A stretch of DNA of 64,000 bases, taken from positions 1 to 64,000 of the forward strand of contig NZ_JAABNN010000016.1 of NCBI RefSeq assembly GCF_009928415.1. Direction: 5' to 3'. A program made the translations under genes and the position numbers. How positions within the stretch are numbered: position 1 is the first letter of the stretch; each line of letters starts with the position of its first letter. Positions 33,325 to 42,042 of this stretch are shown here, piece by piece. The stretch is from Bacillus sp. USDA818B3_A. Lineage in GTDB: Bacteria; Bacillota; Bacilli; Bacillales; Cytobacillaceae. The notes under the pieces were generated by a model that searched no databases, was not told the DNA's origin, and saw only the letters and a list, made by a program, of their open reading frames with translations.

Positions 33325-33828
33325 TTATACTTCTAATTCCATCTCTTCGTGTTTCATTTGCTTACTATCCTCGATTTTCGCCGAAATAAGACCAAGCACA
33401 ATGCCAAGCAACGCACCAGCTCCTACTTCCACCGGCTGATGACCGAGAATTTCCTTCAGTTCTTTCTCTCGCTCCACATACTCAAAGCTAGGAAATTCAC
33501 CCGAAAATTTCACTAGATTATCTTCAAGATCGTTCACGAGCTGCGCAATTTCTCCTGTATGGCGACGAATTCCCTGAGCATCATACATCACAATCACGCC
33601 AAACACTGTTGCAAGCGATGTCTCAGTATGTCGCCATCCTTTATTCGCCGCCACATAGGAAGCTAGAGCTGCTACACCTGCGGAGTGGGAACTAGGCATA
33701 CCTCCCGTTGTGAAAGCCTGCTTCAAGTCCCAATCTCCCGTTAACTTCTTGTGAGTTATAATTTTAAGTCCTTGCGCTATGCCGATCGCCGACAGCGCCG
33801 TCAAAATCCCTCGATTCATCTTTTCCAT
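33325..33828 (-). CDS. yuiD: Divergent PAP2 family protein (YuiD-like)
   Basis: A 167-residue membrane protein of the DUF212/divergent PAP2 family. The phosphatase-like motif GGMPSSHSAGVAAL and MYDAQGIRRHTGEIA (basic motif with Arg-His) are intact, as is the C-terminal GHQPVEVGAGALLG. Members resemble lipid phosphatases, but activity is unproven. GGAGGAG lies eight bases before the chosen ATG at 33828. It stands alone. Confidence 0.9.
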   Translation of the reverse strand: MEKMNRGILTALSAIGIAQGLKIITHKKLTGDWDLKQAFTTGGMPSSHSAGVAALASYVAANKGWRHTETSLATVFGVIVMYDAQGIRRHTGEIAQLVNDLEDNLVKFSGEFPSFEYVEREKELKEILGHQPVEVGAGALLGIVLGLISAKIEDSKQMKHEEMELEV

Positions 33829-33908
33829 GTGCATCTCCTCCATTCCACAGATCAGTCAACCCCAATCCGGCATATATCTTTTTGATACCCAATTTTGATT
33901 TTTATATG

Positions 33909-33966
33909 CTTAAAGTAACGGGCAGCATTCCTATAATGAAGAAATATGAGGTTTGAATATAAAAAA
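33909..33966 (+). repeat. Dispersed repeat, copy B, cut by the IS110 element
   Basis: CTTAAAGTAACGGGCAG is followed by a 43-base block matching 14448-14490 at 39 positions, including ATGAGGTTT-xxx-TATAAAAAA (MRFEYKK). Similarity ends abruptly at about 33966, where the IS110 upstream region begins, consistent with insertion into this repeat. Shorter versions of the first part occur at 32322 and 38785. Confidence 0.6.
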
Positions 33967-35640
33967 GCCCCTTGGTAAGATATGAGTGTCCAAAGCTTGG
34001 CGGCAAAAAGGACACAAACAAATTACCAGGAGGCTATTTAAATGAATTATAACCAAAATGAAAAGATTGCTCAAATTACTTCTCAAACATTAATTATAGG
34101 TGTTGATATTGCTAAATACAAGCATGTGGCAAGAGCCCAAGACTTTAGAGGTTTAGAATTCTCGGCACCCTTATACTTTGAAAGTACAAATTCTAGCTTT
34201 AACTGTTTCATAGAGTGGATTAAACATTTAATGGATCAAAACAAAATGAAAAAAGTGATCGTAGGAATGGAGCCAACAGGTCATTATTGGCTTAATTTAG
34301 CTCATTTCCTAAAAGAACAAAATATCAAATTTGTAGTCGTAAATCCTATGCATGTAAAGAAAAGCAAAGAGTTAGATGATAACTCTCCAACTAAAAATGA
34401 TGTAAAGGATGCAAGAGTCATTGCACAGTTGGTCAAAGACGGGAGATATGCTGAACCGAACATTCCGCAAGGAGTTTATGCAGAACTCCGAGTGGCTCGA
34501 AAAATACGTGATCTCTTAGCTGTTGATCTTCAAGCAGTTCAGGGACAGATCCATAATTGGATTGACCGCTACTTTCCAGAATTCCTTACGGTATTTAAAG
34601 ATTGGGAAGGTAAGTCGGCGATTCAATTATTAAAACTAAATTTATTACCACATGAGTTAGTCAACCTTTCGGAACAAGATATATTACTACATCTTCGGAA
34701 AGTTGTTAAACGTGCAGTAGGACTCAGTAAAATAAACGAACTAAAGCAGGTGGCAATGGTTTCAATTGGCATTCGTGAAGGTTTTGATATGGCTAAATTA
34801 GAGCTGCGTACGTTAATAGATAAATATGAACTTATAATTGAAAAGTTCGAAGAACTGGAATCAAACATAGACCAACTTCTTGAACATATTCCAGGCGTTG
34901 AACAAATGTTAGCAATAAAGGGAATAGGAAAAGACACCGTTGCGGGATTCTTTTCAGAGGTAGGAGATCTAAGTCACTACTCCCACCCCCCAGGCAGATT
35001 ATCAAATTAGCTGGGCTTAGTCTTAAGGAAAATACATCTGGAAAGCACAAAGGACAAACCAAAATTACCAAGAGAGGAAGGAAGACTTTAAGGGCACTCC
35101 TCTTTCGGGTGGCAATGCCTTTGGTCGCTAAAAATAAAGCTTTTAAAGCATTACATGAGTATTTTACAAAACGCCCAAATAATCCATTAAAAAAGATACA
35201 ATCGCTGATTGCAATATGTAATAAGCTCATACGTATTCTGTTTACCATCGGTAAAAAGCAGTGTGAATTTAGTGAAGAACGTATGTTAAGGGACATTCCT
35301 CATATGGCGAAATTTCAGATAGCAGCTTAAATTTCTTTTAGTGAAATTCATTAGGTAGTAGTTTTATTGTTTAGACATTTGAAGCACAGATTAGTCAGTT
35401 AATCAACTATAATACTGGCAAGGACCCTGTCGGGCAGCATGACTGAAATCCACCTTATGGAAAGGTTGGACGAAGGAATTTTGGAGAAAAGACTCTGTGA
35501 GATATGGGAGGGTTGACCTCCATGAGAAATGTGGAGATCTACCAGTGCGACCATACTTTAGCTTTTTATCCAACTTTTGGATAAGGTTGGTTTGGTTAAC
35601 TATAAGTTTCTTTTTCACTTTGCCCCCAAAATTATCCTTT
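33967..35640 (+). mobile_element. IS110-family insertion element (approximate ends)
   Basis: The transposase frame (34042-35330) is preceded by about 75 bp of structured DNA: GTGTCC/GGACAC and CTTGGTAA/TTACCAGG are nested inverted repeats. It is followed by about 300 bp without a gene that can form several hairpins: GGAGG-GTTGA-CCTCC at about 35507-35521 and TTATCCAA-CTT-TTGGATAA near 35567. A compact left end and a long non-coding right end are the layout of the IS1111 subgroup, whose non-coding end encodes the bridge RNA. Exact ends are not resolved because IS110 elements lack terminal repeats and target duplications. Confidence 0.6.
34042..35330 (+). pseudogene. IS110-family transposase, frameshifted
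   Basis: A DEDD-type IS110 transposase. The N-terminal part (322 codons) has IIGVDIAKYKHVARAQDF, VIVGMEPTGHYWLN and NDVKDARVIAQL with the acidic residues. The frame breaks at a run of six C at about 34985-34991; the C-terminal transposase_20 half (QIIKLAGLSLKENTSGKHKG to FQIAA) continues in another frame to 35330. Two fewer C or one more would restore one reading frame of about 428 codons. It is either inactive, the result of a homopolymer error, or expressed by slippage. Confidence 0.88.
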
Positions 35641-35873
35641 AGAACACTATAATTCCAATCCTCAAATGGATTTTAAAACAAACTACTACGAAATTTGGAG
35701 AAAACAAGAGAAATCGTAAGATTTTCCTTTCTATATAGAGGGAGTTTAGTGCAAGAAGAGTTACTTAGCCTCCCTCTTTTATCTGACCCATATAAAAAAT
35801 AAACAACTGGCACTTAAAAATAGGTCAGTTTGATTTTATAATTCTACCAAAGAAGAAAAAGGAGAGAAGAATT

Positions 35874-36455
35874 ATGGAGATAACACCAGTAGTATTAATT
35901 GGGGAGACAGTAAAGATACAACCTATGGAAGATTATCACGTACAGGAATTATTTGATGTGGGAAACAATCCAGATATATGGTCATACATGCCAATGAAGG
36001 TTCAATCGATTGAAGATATGAAGTACCTTGTGAATGGAGCACTCCAAGCGAGAGAGAAAGGAAGCGAATTTCCGTTTGTTATCTATGATAAGGATTCGGG
36101 GAAAATTGTAGGAAGCACTCGTTTTCTTAATATATCCATATCGAACCGTAACTTGGAAATTGGTTGGACATGGCTATCTCCAACTGTTTGGCGAACTAGA
36201 ATAAATACAGAATGTAAGTATCTTCTTTTGAAACACTGCTTTGAGACACTTGGGACAATCCGTGTTCAGTTGAAAACAGATAGTCGAAATGTGCGGTCCC
36301 AACAGGCAATTGAACGGCTGGGTGCGCTAAAAGAAGGAGTGCTTCGGAATCATATGGTTATGCCTGACGGTTATCTAAGAGACTCCTTTTTTTATAGTGT
36401 AATTGACCAAGAATGGGTGCTAGTAAAGGACAAATTGGAGAGTATGCTAGGATAA
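35874..36455 (+). CDS. GNAT family N-acetyltransferase (RimJ/RimL-like)
   Basis: A 193-residue acetyltransferase of the RimJ/Acetyltransf_3 group. The acetyl-CoA region is seen in NLEIGWTWLSPTVWRTRINT and the late strand-helix RSQQAIERLGALKEG. Members acetylate protein N-termini, antibiotics or small amines; the substrate is not evident. AAGGAGAG precedes the ATG. It is flanked by long non-coding stretches. Confidence 0.9.
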   Translation: MEITPVVLIGETVKIQPMEDYHVQELFDVGNNPDIWSYMPMKVQSIEDMKYLVNGALQAREKGSEFPFVIYDKDSGKIVGSTRFLNISISNRNLEIGWTWLSPTVWRTRINTECKYLLLKHCFETLGTIRVQLKTDSRNVRSQQAIERLGALKEGVLRNHMVMPDGYLRDSFFYSVIDQEWVLVKDKLESMLG

Positions 36456-37144
36456 ACCAGTATTTTCGACGTGTTGCTTATTAAACTAAAGGGTGCTTAT
36501 ATGTAGTATGATTTTCCACCGTAATCAACGTAAGTAAAGATATGAAAAATGCCAAAGTTGTATCTTTGTAGAAGCATTATATATAGTAAATAATTATAGT
36601 TTTCAACGTAAACAACGATAGGACTTTACTTGGAGAGGTGGGTATGATAGGCTCGTTTGCCTGATGAAACCCAGCTTCAGCCTTTCAAGACAAATCGTAC
36701 CCACAGAGGCTCCAAATCAAGTCCTTAAACGCCTATTCTATGGATACATATAAACAATGATAAAGGGTGCACCATATCAATGTTTTATTGTTGATACTAT
36801 ATATAACTGCCATTTAGTGGAGTAAGAAAATTAATAGTGGACTGATCGGTTTTTATTGATAAGTCTTTCCTTTTCTTTTTTCCTATAAGGTACATATATA
36901 TGAAACGTGTTAATCACTTGGGAAAATACATTTTTGTCCCAATAACACCGTTCGAAAAAATATACACTCATTATGAAAAGATAGAATATTATAATCCAAA
37001 AGTATCCTTTTAAGTCACTAATTACTGAATATAAAAGAAACGAATTGACAGCGCATATATTTCAACTTACTATAAATTTGAATAGTTTATTGATTATACC
37101 AACTAAGGAGTGAGTATAATCGAAACAGGTATTTATAGTATATC
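36456..37144. other. Long non-coding stretch
   Basis: 689 bp with no convincing protein gene. It contains the large structured element at 36621-36724, a nearby pair of similar words (CCGTAATCAACGTAAG at about 36518 and CAACGTAAACAACGATAGG at about 36604), and AT-rich filler. A promoter-like TTGACA occurs at about 37046 before the lipoprotein remnant. Confidence 0.5.
36621..36724. other. Strong multi-helix structured element, unidentified
   Basis: The ends GGACTT and AAGTCC pair. Inside, TTGGAG-type (36630-36635) pairs with CTCCAA (36710-36715), and an 11-bp helix joins 36638-36648 (GTGGGTATGAT) with 36694-36704 (ATCGTACCCAC, one G-U in RNA). The apical part holds AGGC-TCGTTT-GCCT (36649-36662) and possible TGAA/TTCA pairing. 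The helices are coaxial with internal loops, as in a riboswitch, small RNA or mobile-element end. I cannot assign it to a known RNA family. Confidence 0.6.
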
Positions 37145-37294
37145 ATGGCGCTGGGGTTATGCTTTTCCCTAGTACTTGGCTGTTTCGCTTCGGACGACAA
37201 GTCCGCTGTTCAAAGTAAGGAGGACCTGCCAGCCAACGAAGTGACAGAGTATTTTTTAAAAAGTTTTATAGATTACTCTGAAGCGTACGAATGA
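37145..37294 (+). pseudogene. Truncated lipoprotein gene
   Basis: 49 codons with a lipoprotein signal: hydrophobic LGLCFSLVLGCFAS with lipobox LVLGC, then a polar mature part (SDDKSAVQSKEDLPANEV). No positively charged n-region follows the ATG, so the start is probably lost too. The frame stops after EAYE. It looks like the 5' part of a decayed lipoprotein; a complete one would be longer. Confidence 0.5.
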
Positions 37295-37341
37295 TGATGA
37301 TTGCGAATAGTGTTAAAATACGGTGATTTGGAGGATAACCG

Positions 37342-37749
37342 ATGATTAAAGGCATTGGCCATCTAGCATTTGTAGTAGAAAATATGGAGAAGTCTTTAAG
37401 CTTTTACTGTAATGTTCTTGGCTTTAAAAAAGCGTTTGAATTAAATAAAGATAACGGTGAACCTTGGATTGTTTATTTAAAGGTTCGGGAAGGGCAATTC
37501 ATTGAGCTGTTCTACGGCGGAAGCAAAGAAGTAACTACTGACTTCTCTACTATTGGTTATTCACACTTATGTCTAGAGGTAGAGGATATAAATGAAATCG
37601 CTAACCATATAAAGAGCCACGGTTTAACCCTTGATGATGAACTGAAGCAGGGTGCCGATCTTAATTATCAATGCTGGGTAAGAGATCCGGATGGCAATCG
37701 AATTGAATTTATGCAGTTGCACCCGGAATCGCCCCAAAATAATGCTTAG
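37342..37749 (+). CDS. VOC family protein (glyoxalase-like)
   Basis: A 135-residue single-domain VOC protein. Metal-ligand positions are visible in IGHLAFVVENMEKSLSFY (His7), FIELFYGG (Glu), YSHLCLEVED (His) and RDPDGNRIEFMQ (Glu), the full glyoxalase I set. It may isomerise or bind a thiol adduct; specificity is unknown. GGAGGATAACC precedes the ATG. It is followed by a terminator. Confidence 0.9.
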   Translation: MIKGIGHLAFVVENMEKSLSFYCNVLGFKKAFELNKDNGEPWIVYLKVREGQFIELFYGGSKEVTTDFSTIGYSHLCLEVEDINEIANHIKSHGLTLDDELKQGADLNYQCWVRDPDGNRIEFMQLHPESPQNNA

Positions 37750-37866
37750 AGAGTATTAAAAAAGGAAAAATGCTAAAACAATCAAAATTGTATTTAGCGA
37801 AATCTACTGTTACGTGCTAAAGATCTACTAGTTAGCAATATTGGTGGTATGCAGGAGCAATAGAAG

Positions 37867-37916
37867 GACCATTGAAGGATGAATAAACTAATTCATCGCT
37901 TAATGGTCTTTTTTTC
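37867..37916 (+). terminator. Terminator downstream of the VOC gene
   Basis: GACCATT and AATGGTC enclose an inner GATGAAT/ATTCATC stem, then eight T. It lies 120 bp after the gene; 37917-38391 holds no gene. Confidence 0.85.
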
Positions 37917-38391
37917 TTCCTAATAGTAATCAGTAACAATCTGTTCAAGTCAAATTTCAATAGTAATCTAGATAAACATTTTACATATAAGCTGAGTGTT
38001 TCCTAAAAAGTAATGGAAATGTTACCAAATTGTCCCTGTCCATTAACTAAACTGTAAACAAGCAATGTTATATTTATTACGGTCCTAGATCTACCAATCT
38101 CTAACGAATGACATAGTTGTAAACCCAAGCAGAAAGCCCGGTTTTCCTATTCCTAGATACCGGGATTTTTGACGTTTGCTCTCACAGTATGTAAACCTGA
38201 AGGCAATAAAATAACACCTTAAGTCTATAATTAATAAATGCTTTGGCTCTACCCCATGAAACAAATTGTCTAATAATTTAAGAGGATGTAATTTTATTAC
38301 TTTAGAGTGTCCTAAAAGGTTGTTCCAAAACTTAAGCGGAAATGATACAACTTTGTTGTATGAGAGATTACATAAAAGGAATGAAACATCA

Positions 38392-38544
38392 ATGAAGAAA
38401 AAGAAGAAAAGAATTATAACATTATTATGCATAGGGCTCACCATAGGGGCTATTGTATGGGTGGCTAGTGTGGCCCATGAAATTAAAAGTATGGTTACAG
38501 ATTTGGATATTGATTATTATGGTGATCACTATAAAACTAAATAA
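38392..38544 (+). CDS. Small single-pass membrane protein
   Basis: A 50-residue protein: a run of lysines (MKKKKKR), one membrane segment (IITLLCIGLTIGAIVWVAS) and a short acidic outer tail (MVTDLDIDYYGDHYKTK). The frame is open upstream, but AAAAGGAATG before the ATG at 38392 and the typical N-terminus fix the start. Function unknown. Confidence 0.55.
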   Translation: MKKKKKRIITLLCIGLTIGAIVWVASVAHEIKSMVTDLDIDYYGDHYKTK

Positions 38545-38601
38545 GAAATAAGGAAAGGCAGCATGAACAAGGTAGAGTAAGTGAACCATGGGGGGAAGAA
38601 A

Positions 38602-38791
38602 ATGATTTACGGATATGCTAGGGTTAGTTCCAAGGATTAGAATTTGGACACTCGGTTTGCAGCCTTTTCTAAATTCGGAGTCGATGAAATAGTACACGAA
38701 AGAATTAGACAAGCTATTAGACAAGTTAGGATCTGGAGACACGATTGTAGTAATCCGGATGGACCAAAGAGATGTGAAGAAATGCACTTAA
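38602..38791 (+). pseudogene. Serine recombinase (resolvase) remnant
   Basis: GGGGGAAG precedes ATG and the start of a resolvase: MIYGYARVSSKD, then an in-frame TAG where Gln is usual, NLDTRFAAFSKFGVDEIVHER, a frame change, and ELDKLLDKLGSGDTIVVIRMD. The catalytic serine is in ARVSS. The rest of the enzyme is missing; similarity ends at a CACTTAAAGTAACTGGCAG dispersed-repeat copy (38785). Confidence 0.85.
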
Positions 38792-38875
38792 AGTAACTGG
38801 CAGAATAGTTCAATAAAAAGACAAATTTATTTAAAAAAGGCTATGTTAAATCCTGATGTTGATCTTTACGATAAG

Positions 38876-38903
38876 AAAACCGCCTTGTTGAAGAGGCGGC
38901 TTA
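38876..38903 (-). terminator. Terminator of the dihydrofolate-reductase-like gene
   Basis: On the minus strand GCCGCCT-x-TTCAAC-A-AGGCGG is followed by TTTTCTTAT. Confidence 0.75.
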
Positions 38904-38945
38904 TTGAGCTATCGTATCCGTCGTAATCTGCTTTAGAAGACAAGG

Positions 38946-39521
38946 TCATCTAACCGTCTGATAAACGAGGGCTATGGCTCCAGAATCAAATGTCTTGTTT
39001 TCAATAAGTTTAAGATTGACCCTCTCCATGAGACCTTGGAATAACGGCAATCCGCTGCCGATCAGGACGGGAGAAACCGTAATTTTATACTCATCTATTA
39101 AATCAAGCTGCATAAGGTAGTGTGCTAACCCAGGACTGCCGAGGATGACCATATCCTTGCCTGGCTGCTGTTTGAGGTTCTTGATCTCTTCCTCGACATT
39201 TTCTTTCACCAGTCTGGAATTGTTCCATTCGACTTTCTCCAGCGTCGTGGAAAAAACGATTTTCTCTGTCTTTTCGATCCACTCGGCATGATTCCGTTCA
39301 TGCTGCGAAGCTGAAGGGTCCGAAGGCACAGATGTCCAGTAACTGTGCATCATCTGATAAGTCCCACGTCCCCATATGACAGTGTCGGCAGTACTCAGAA
39401 TATTTTTCGAGTGTTTCTCAAAGTCAGCATCGTAGGAAACCCAGCCAATGTCCATTTCACCGTTCGGACCTTCTACAAAACCGTCAAGCGATGCGTGCAG
39501 AAATAGAACAAGTTTTCTCAT
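38946..39521 (-). CDS. Dihydrofolate reductase family protein (RibD C-terminal-like)
   Basis: A 191-residue protein of the YyaP/YwjB type. It has LFLHASLDGFVEGPNGE at the start, VIWGRGTYQMMHSYW, and KDMVILGSPGLAHYLMQ, the NADP-binding region of the DHFR/RibD fold. The physiological substrate is unknown; members are not classical DHFRs. The ATG at 39521 has AAAGGAGAA upstream and is preferred over the frame start at 39542. It is a single gene. Confidence 0.9.
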   Translation of the reverse strand: MRKLVLFLHASLDGFVEGPNGEMDIGWVSYDADFEKHSKNILSTADTVIWGRGTYQMMHSYWTSVPSDPSASQHERNHAEWIEKTEKIVFSTTLEKVEWNNSRLVKENVEEEIKNLKQQPGKDMVILGSPGLAHYLMQLDLIDEYKITVSPVLIGSGLPLFQGLMERVNLKLIENKTFDSGAIALVYQTVR

Positions 39522-39700
39522 TTTTAGTTCTCCTTTGTTCAAGAGGGATTTGGATTGCTAATCTATTAACAATTTAAGCAGAAAGCCGAAGTTTGTCATT
39601 CGTGTCGGTCACAGAAAACAGGCATGATTTCACCTACATATTTTCTTATTCGATGCGGTATTCTATTTTTCCTGTCTAAGTAACGAAACCAAACCAAAAT

Positions 39701-40180
39701 TCACTTTGGAGTTTCACTTAACACAGCCTTAGAAGTAGGGAAGGCTAGTAAAGTAAGTAAAGATACCTTTGAATAGAGGCTTCCAAACACCCCTCGGTAT
39801 TCGGGAAAAACCTGATTGATTAAAGAATGTAGCTGTATCTTTGTTTTCGCTGAAATTTTCGCAATACTCTCTTGTTGTCTTGTTAGATTACGAAGGTTTA
39901 AGAGTTGAACCCCACGCTTCTTATAAGGCTCTAATTCCTCTTTATAAAACAGTGCACACAGATGATAAGCATCAATCGCATCTGTTTTTGCCTTTCGTAG
40001 GCTTGAGCTCTTGGCTCTATATGAGATAAGGGGATTAACGATAATATAAACATATTTTTCTTCCTCTAAGAATTGAATAACGGGAAAATGGTAGTGTCCA
40101 GTTGATTTTAAAACAACCGAATGTTGATAACCGACAGCTGCTCTTTCAACTTCTTTTAGGAACTCTATTAAATTCCCCAA
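39701..40180 (-). pseudogene. IS110-family transposase fragment
   Basis: 159 codons equal to the N-central part of an IS110 transposase: VVLKSTGHYHFPVIQFLEEE, VNPLISYRAKSSSLRKAKTDAIDAY and IAKISAKTKIQLHSLINQVFPE. The DEDD N-terminus and the whole C-terminal domain are absent, and a stop codon precedes the first homologous residues. It is a different IS110 lineage from the one at 34042. Confidence 0.8.
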
Positions 40181-40243
40181 ACCATCAAGATTATGTTAAA
40201 TACTAAAGTTCTTACGATATGGTTTACCTTTATCTAAAGATTT

Positions 40244-40486
40244 GTGGTACCAAATACTTTTAATCGTGAACAAGAGAAACAACAGGTTTCCTATTCTTTT
40301 ATGAACTTTTCAAAAGGAACGGAAAGTACAAACGGCAGATGGGCCCAGAGTGAAAGCATGGATGGAAATGCTGAATTTGAGTATATCGAAAACCACGTTG
40401 CAATGGGACAGGTTCCAGTATTGGCACCCCCGCCATTACACATCCATGGCAATCCTCCTGATTCTCAAATACCTCCAACACCTTAA
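40244..40486 (+). CDS. Hypothetical protein, possibly a 3' fragment
   Basis: 80 codons from a GTG without a ribosome binding site. It ends in a proline/histidine-rich tail (VLAPPPLHIHGNPPD). No family recognised. Because it lies next to an IS110 fragment and lacks initiation signals, it may be the end of a disrupted gene. Confidence 0.4.
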   Translation: MVPNTFNREQEKQQVSYSFMNFSKGTESTNGRWAQSESMDGNAEFEYIENHVAMGQVPVLAPPPLHIHGNPPDSQIPPTP

Positions 40487-40562
40487 TAACTGTAAGTAAT
40501 ATAATAACTTGGTCAAATTTTTAGGATACTTAAAAGGTTGAATTCTACAAGTAATAGAAAGG

Positions 40563-40626
40563 CAGCTTACCTTAATGAATTTCAACCCAACGAAGGTGAG
40601 ATTCATCAGCGGCAAGCTGACTTTTT
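40563..40626 (-). terminator. Large bidirectional hairpin/terminator
   Basis: GCAGCTTACC...ATGAATT-TCA and TGA-ATTCATC...GGCAAGCTGAC form a long imperfect stem just beyond the YheC/D-like stop codon, with T-rich sequence on both sides. Confidence 0.65.
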
Positions 40627-40631
40627 TGATG

Positions 40632-41660
40632 TTAACGTTTATTTTGCTCTGCTAGATATTTAGCATACTGTATCGTATTTTTTGCTACATCTAATTCAAG
40701 ACTATAGATGTTAGGCGGACCTGGTCTCCAGTTCACTTCAAACAGCCATAGTTTATGGCTTGCATCCATTCCGACGTCAATTCCTAATTCATCCAATTCA
40801 TTGTCATATAAGGAATCAAAATGATTGGAAAAATTGATTGCAAACTGTTCGAGATACTTTTTAGTATCAAACCAAGAGTCATCAAACTCTTGTTGTAAAA
40901 AAATATCCAGGTAAGTACTATAGCCGCCGCTGCCCATATTAGAAGTAATCGTCCCTAAACGTCCGATCCGTGGATAGATAGAAGTCACCACCCATTTTCC
41001 TTGTCCATTTTTTTGGACATGGAGCCGGAAATCAAACACATGACCCGATTTGGTTTGACTGGTGATAAACTGTTGAATGACATAGTTTTGTTCTTGGACT
41101 TTATGAGACAGCCAAGCTGACATTTGTTTTTCATTCATAGATGATTCTAATCCTGCATCATTCATTTTGTACCGATTGGTTCCATCTCTTTCAATAAAAA
41201 CAATGCCGCCGCCTTGATGCCCGGATAATGGTTTGATGATTACTTTTTGATAACGTTTGATCATGTCAAAAAAGATCTGAACGTTCGTTAATTCATAAAA
41301 AGGAATAAGATAATCCTTATATTTCTTTGCCTTTTTAATTCTGGTATATACCGATAATTTGTCCCCAATTGAATGGCTGGTAAACGGAATCCTATCATAT
41401 AAGTAATCATAGATAGGTCTAGTTTTCTCACTTGGAAGATAACTTGCATTATAAATGACATCAGGGAAAGGAAATTCCTTTTGAATCCACTGCCCATTTT
41501 CAAGAGCTTTTCCTAAAATTTTATGCTGTTTGATATTCACTTTCCCTGGGGTAAAGTAAAAAAAGTCTACACCTTCTGCTTTGGCTACAGATGCATAAGC
41601 ATAGGCTTTCTTTACCTTATTTGGATCTTTACGATGATGAAGCATGCCAATTAGCGTCAT
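40632..41660 (-). CDS. YheC/YheD-family endospore coat-associated ATP-grasp protein
   Basis: A 342-residue ATP-grasp protein of the YheC/YheD family found in spore formers. The N-terminal part (GMLHHRKDPNKVKKAYAYA) precedes the ATP-grasp domain, with the nucleotide-binding lysine and glycine-rich loop in IIKPLSGHQGGGIVFIE and the Mg-binding end LWLFEVNWRPGPPNIYS. Relatives associate with the spore coat; the ligase substrate is unknown. The next gene upstream on the same strand is another ATP-grasp gene 380 bp away. Confidence 0.88.
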   Translation of the reverse strand: MTLIGMLHHRKDPNKVKKAYAYASVAKAEGVDFFYFTPGKVNIKQHKILGKALENGQWIQKEFPFPDVIYNASYLPSEKTRPIYDYLYDRIPFTSHSIGDKLSVYTRIKKAKKYKDYLIPFYELTNVQIFFDMIKRYQKVIIKPLSGHQGGGIVFIERDGTNRYKMNDAGLESSMNEKQMSAWLSHKVQEQNYVIQQFITSQTKSGHVFDFRLHVQKNGQGKWVVTSIYPRIGRLGTITSNMGSGGYSTYLDIFLQQEFDDSWFDTKKYLEQFAINFSNHFDSLYDNELDELGIDVGMDASHKLWLFEVNWRPGPPNIYSLELDVAKNTIQYAKYLAEQNKR

Positions 41661-41723
41661 TTACTTCTTTTTCACCTCTCGATAGACTTTTTATTAGATG
41701 GCTCTGTTATTATTCATTGTTGA

Positions 41724-41935
41724 TTTTCGGTTAGATATAAGAATTCATAGGCGGAGAATTTTCGGCTAATGTATATAGGGGAAGCTTAAGAAGCAGATAT
41801 AAGAGGAGATTTTCCGATTAACTGCTCTAAATAAGACAAAATCTAAAGATTTGGATAATATAATCGGAAAAACTTCCTTTAATTTTAAGGAAATATGGGT
41901 ATTTCCCGATTTAAACGGAATTTTCCCGTTTATTT
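41724..41935. repeat. Cluster of short TTTTCSG repeats
   Basis: The word TTTTCGG or TTTTCCG followed by YTARAT-like sequence occurs at 41723, 41759 and 41810. Inverted or variant forms follow: AATCGGAAAAACTTCC at about 41859, TTTCCCGATTTAA at about 41901 and ACGGAATTTTCCCGT at about 41915. They fill the 382-bp gap between the two ATP-grasp genes. No gene is seen there. Confidence 0.55.
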
Positions 41936-42042
41936 TTCAAACATAATGAAATCAACATTCATATAACAGAGATATTATAAAAAGACTAGAAATTTTGCTT
42001 CATTATTAAAAATTAAAGACTCACTGGTTATCACTTTGGATT

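Noticed and set aside
34985..34991. Programmed frameshifting in the IS110 transposase
   Set aside because: IS110 transposases are normally one continuous frame and no stimulatory structure or family precedent is evident, so mutation or a homopolymer error is more likely.
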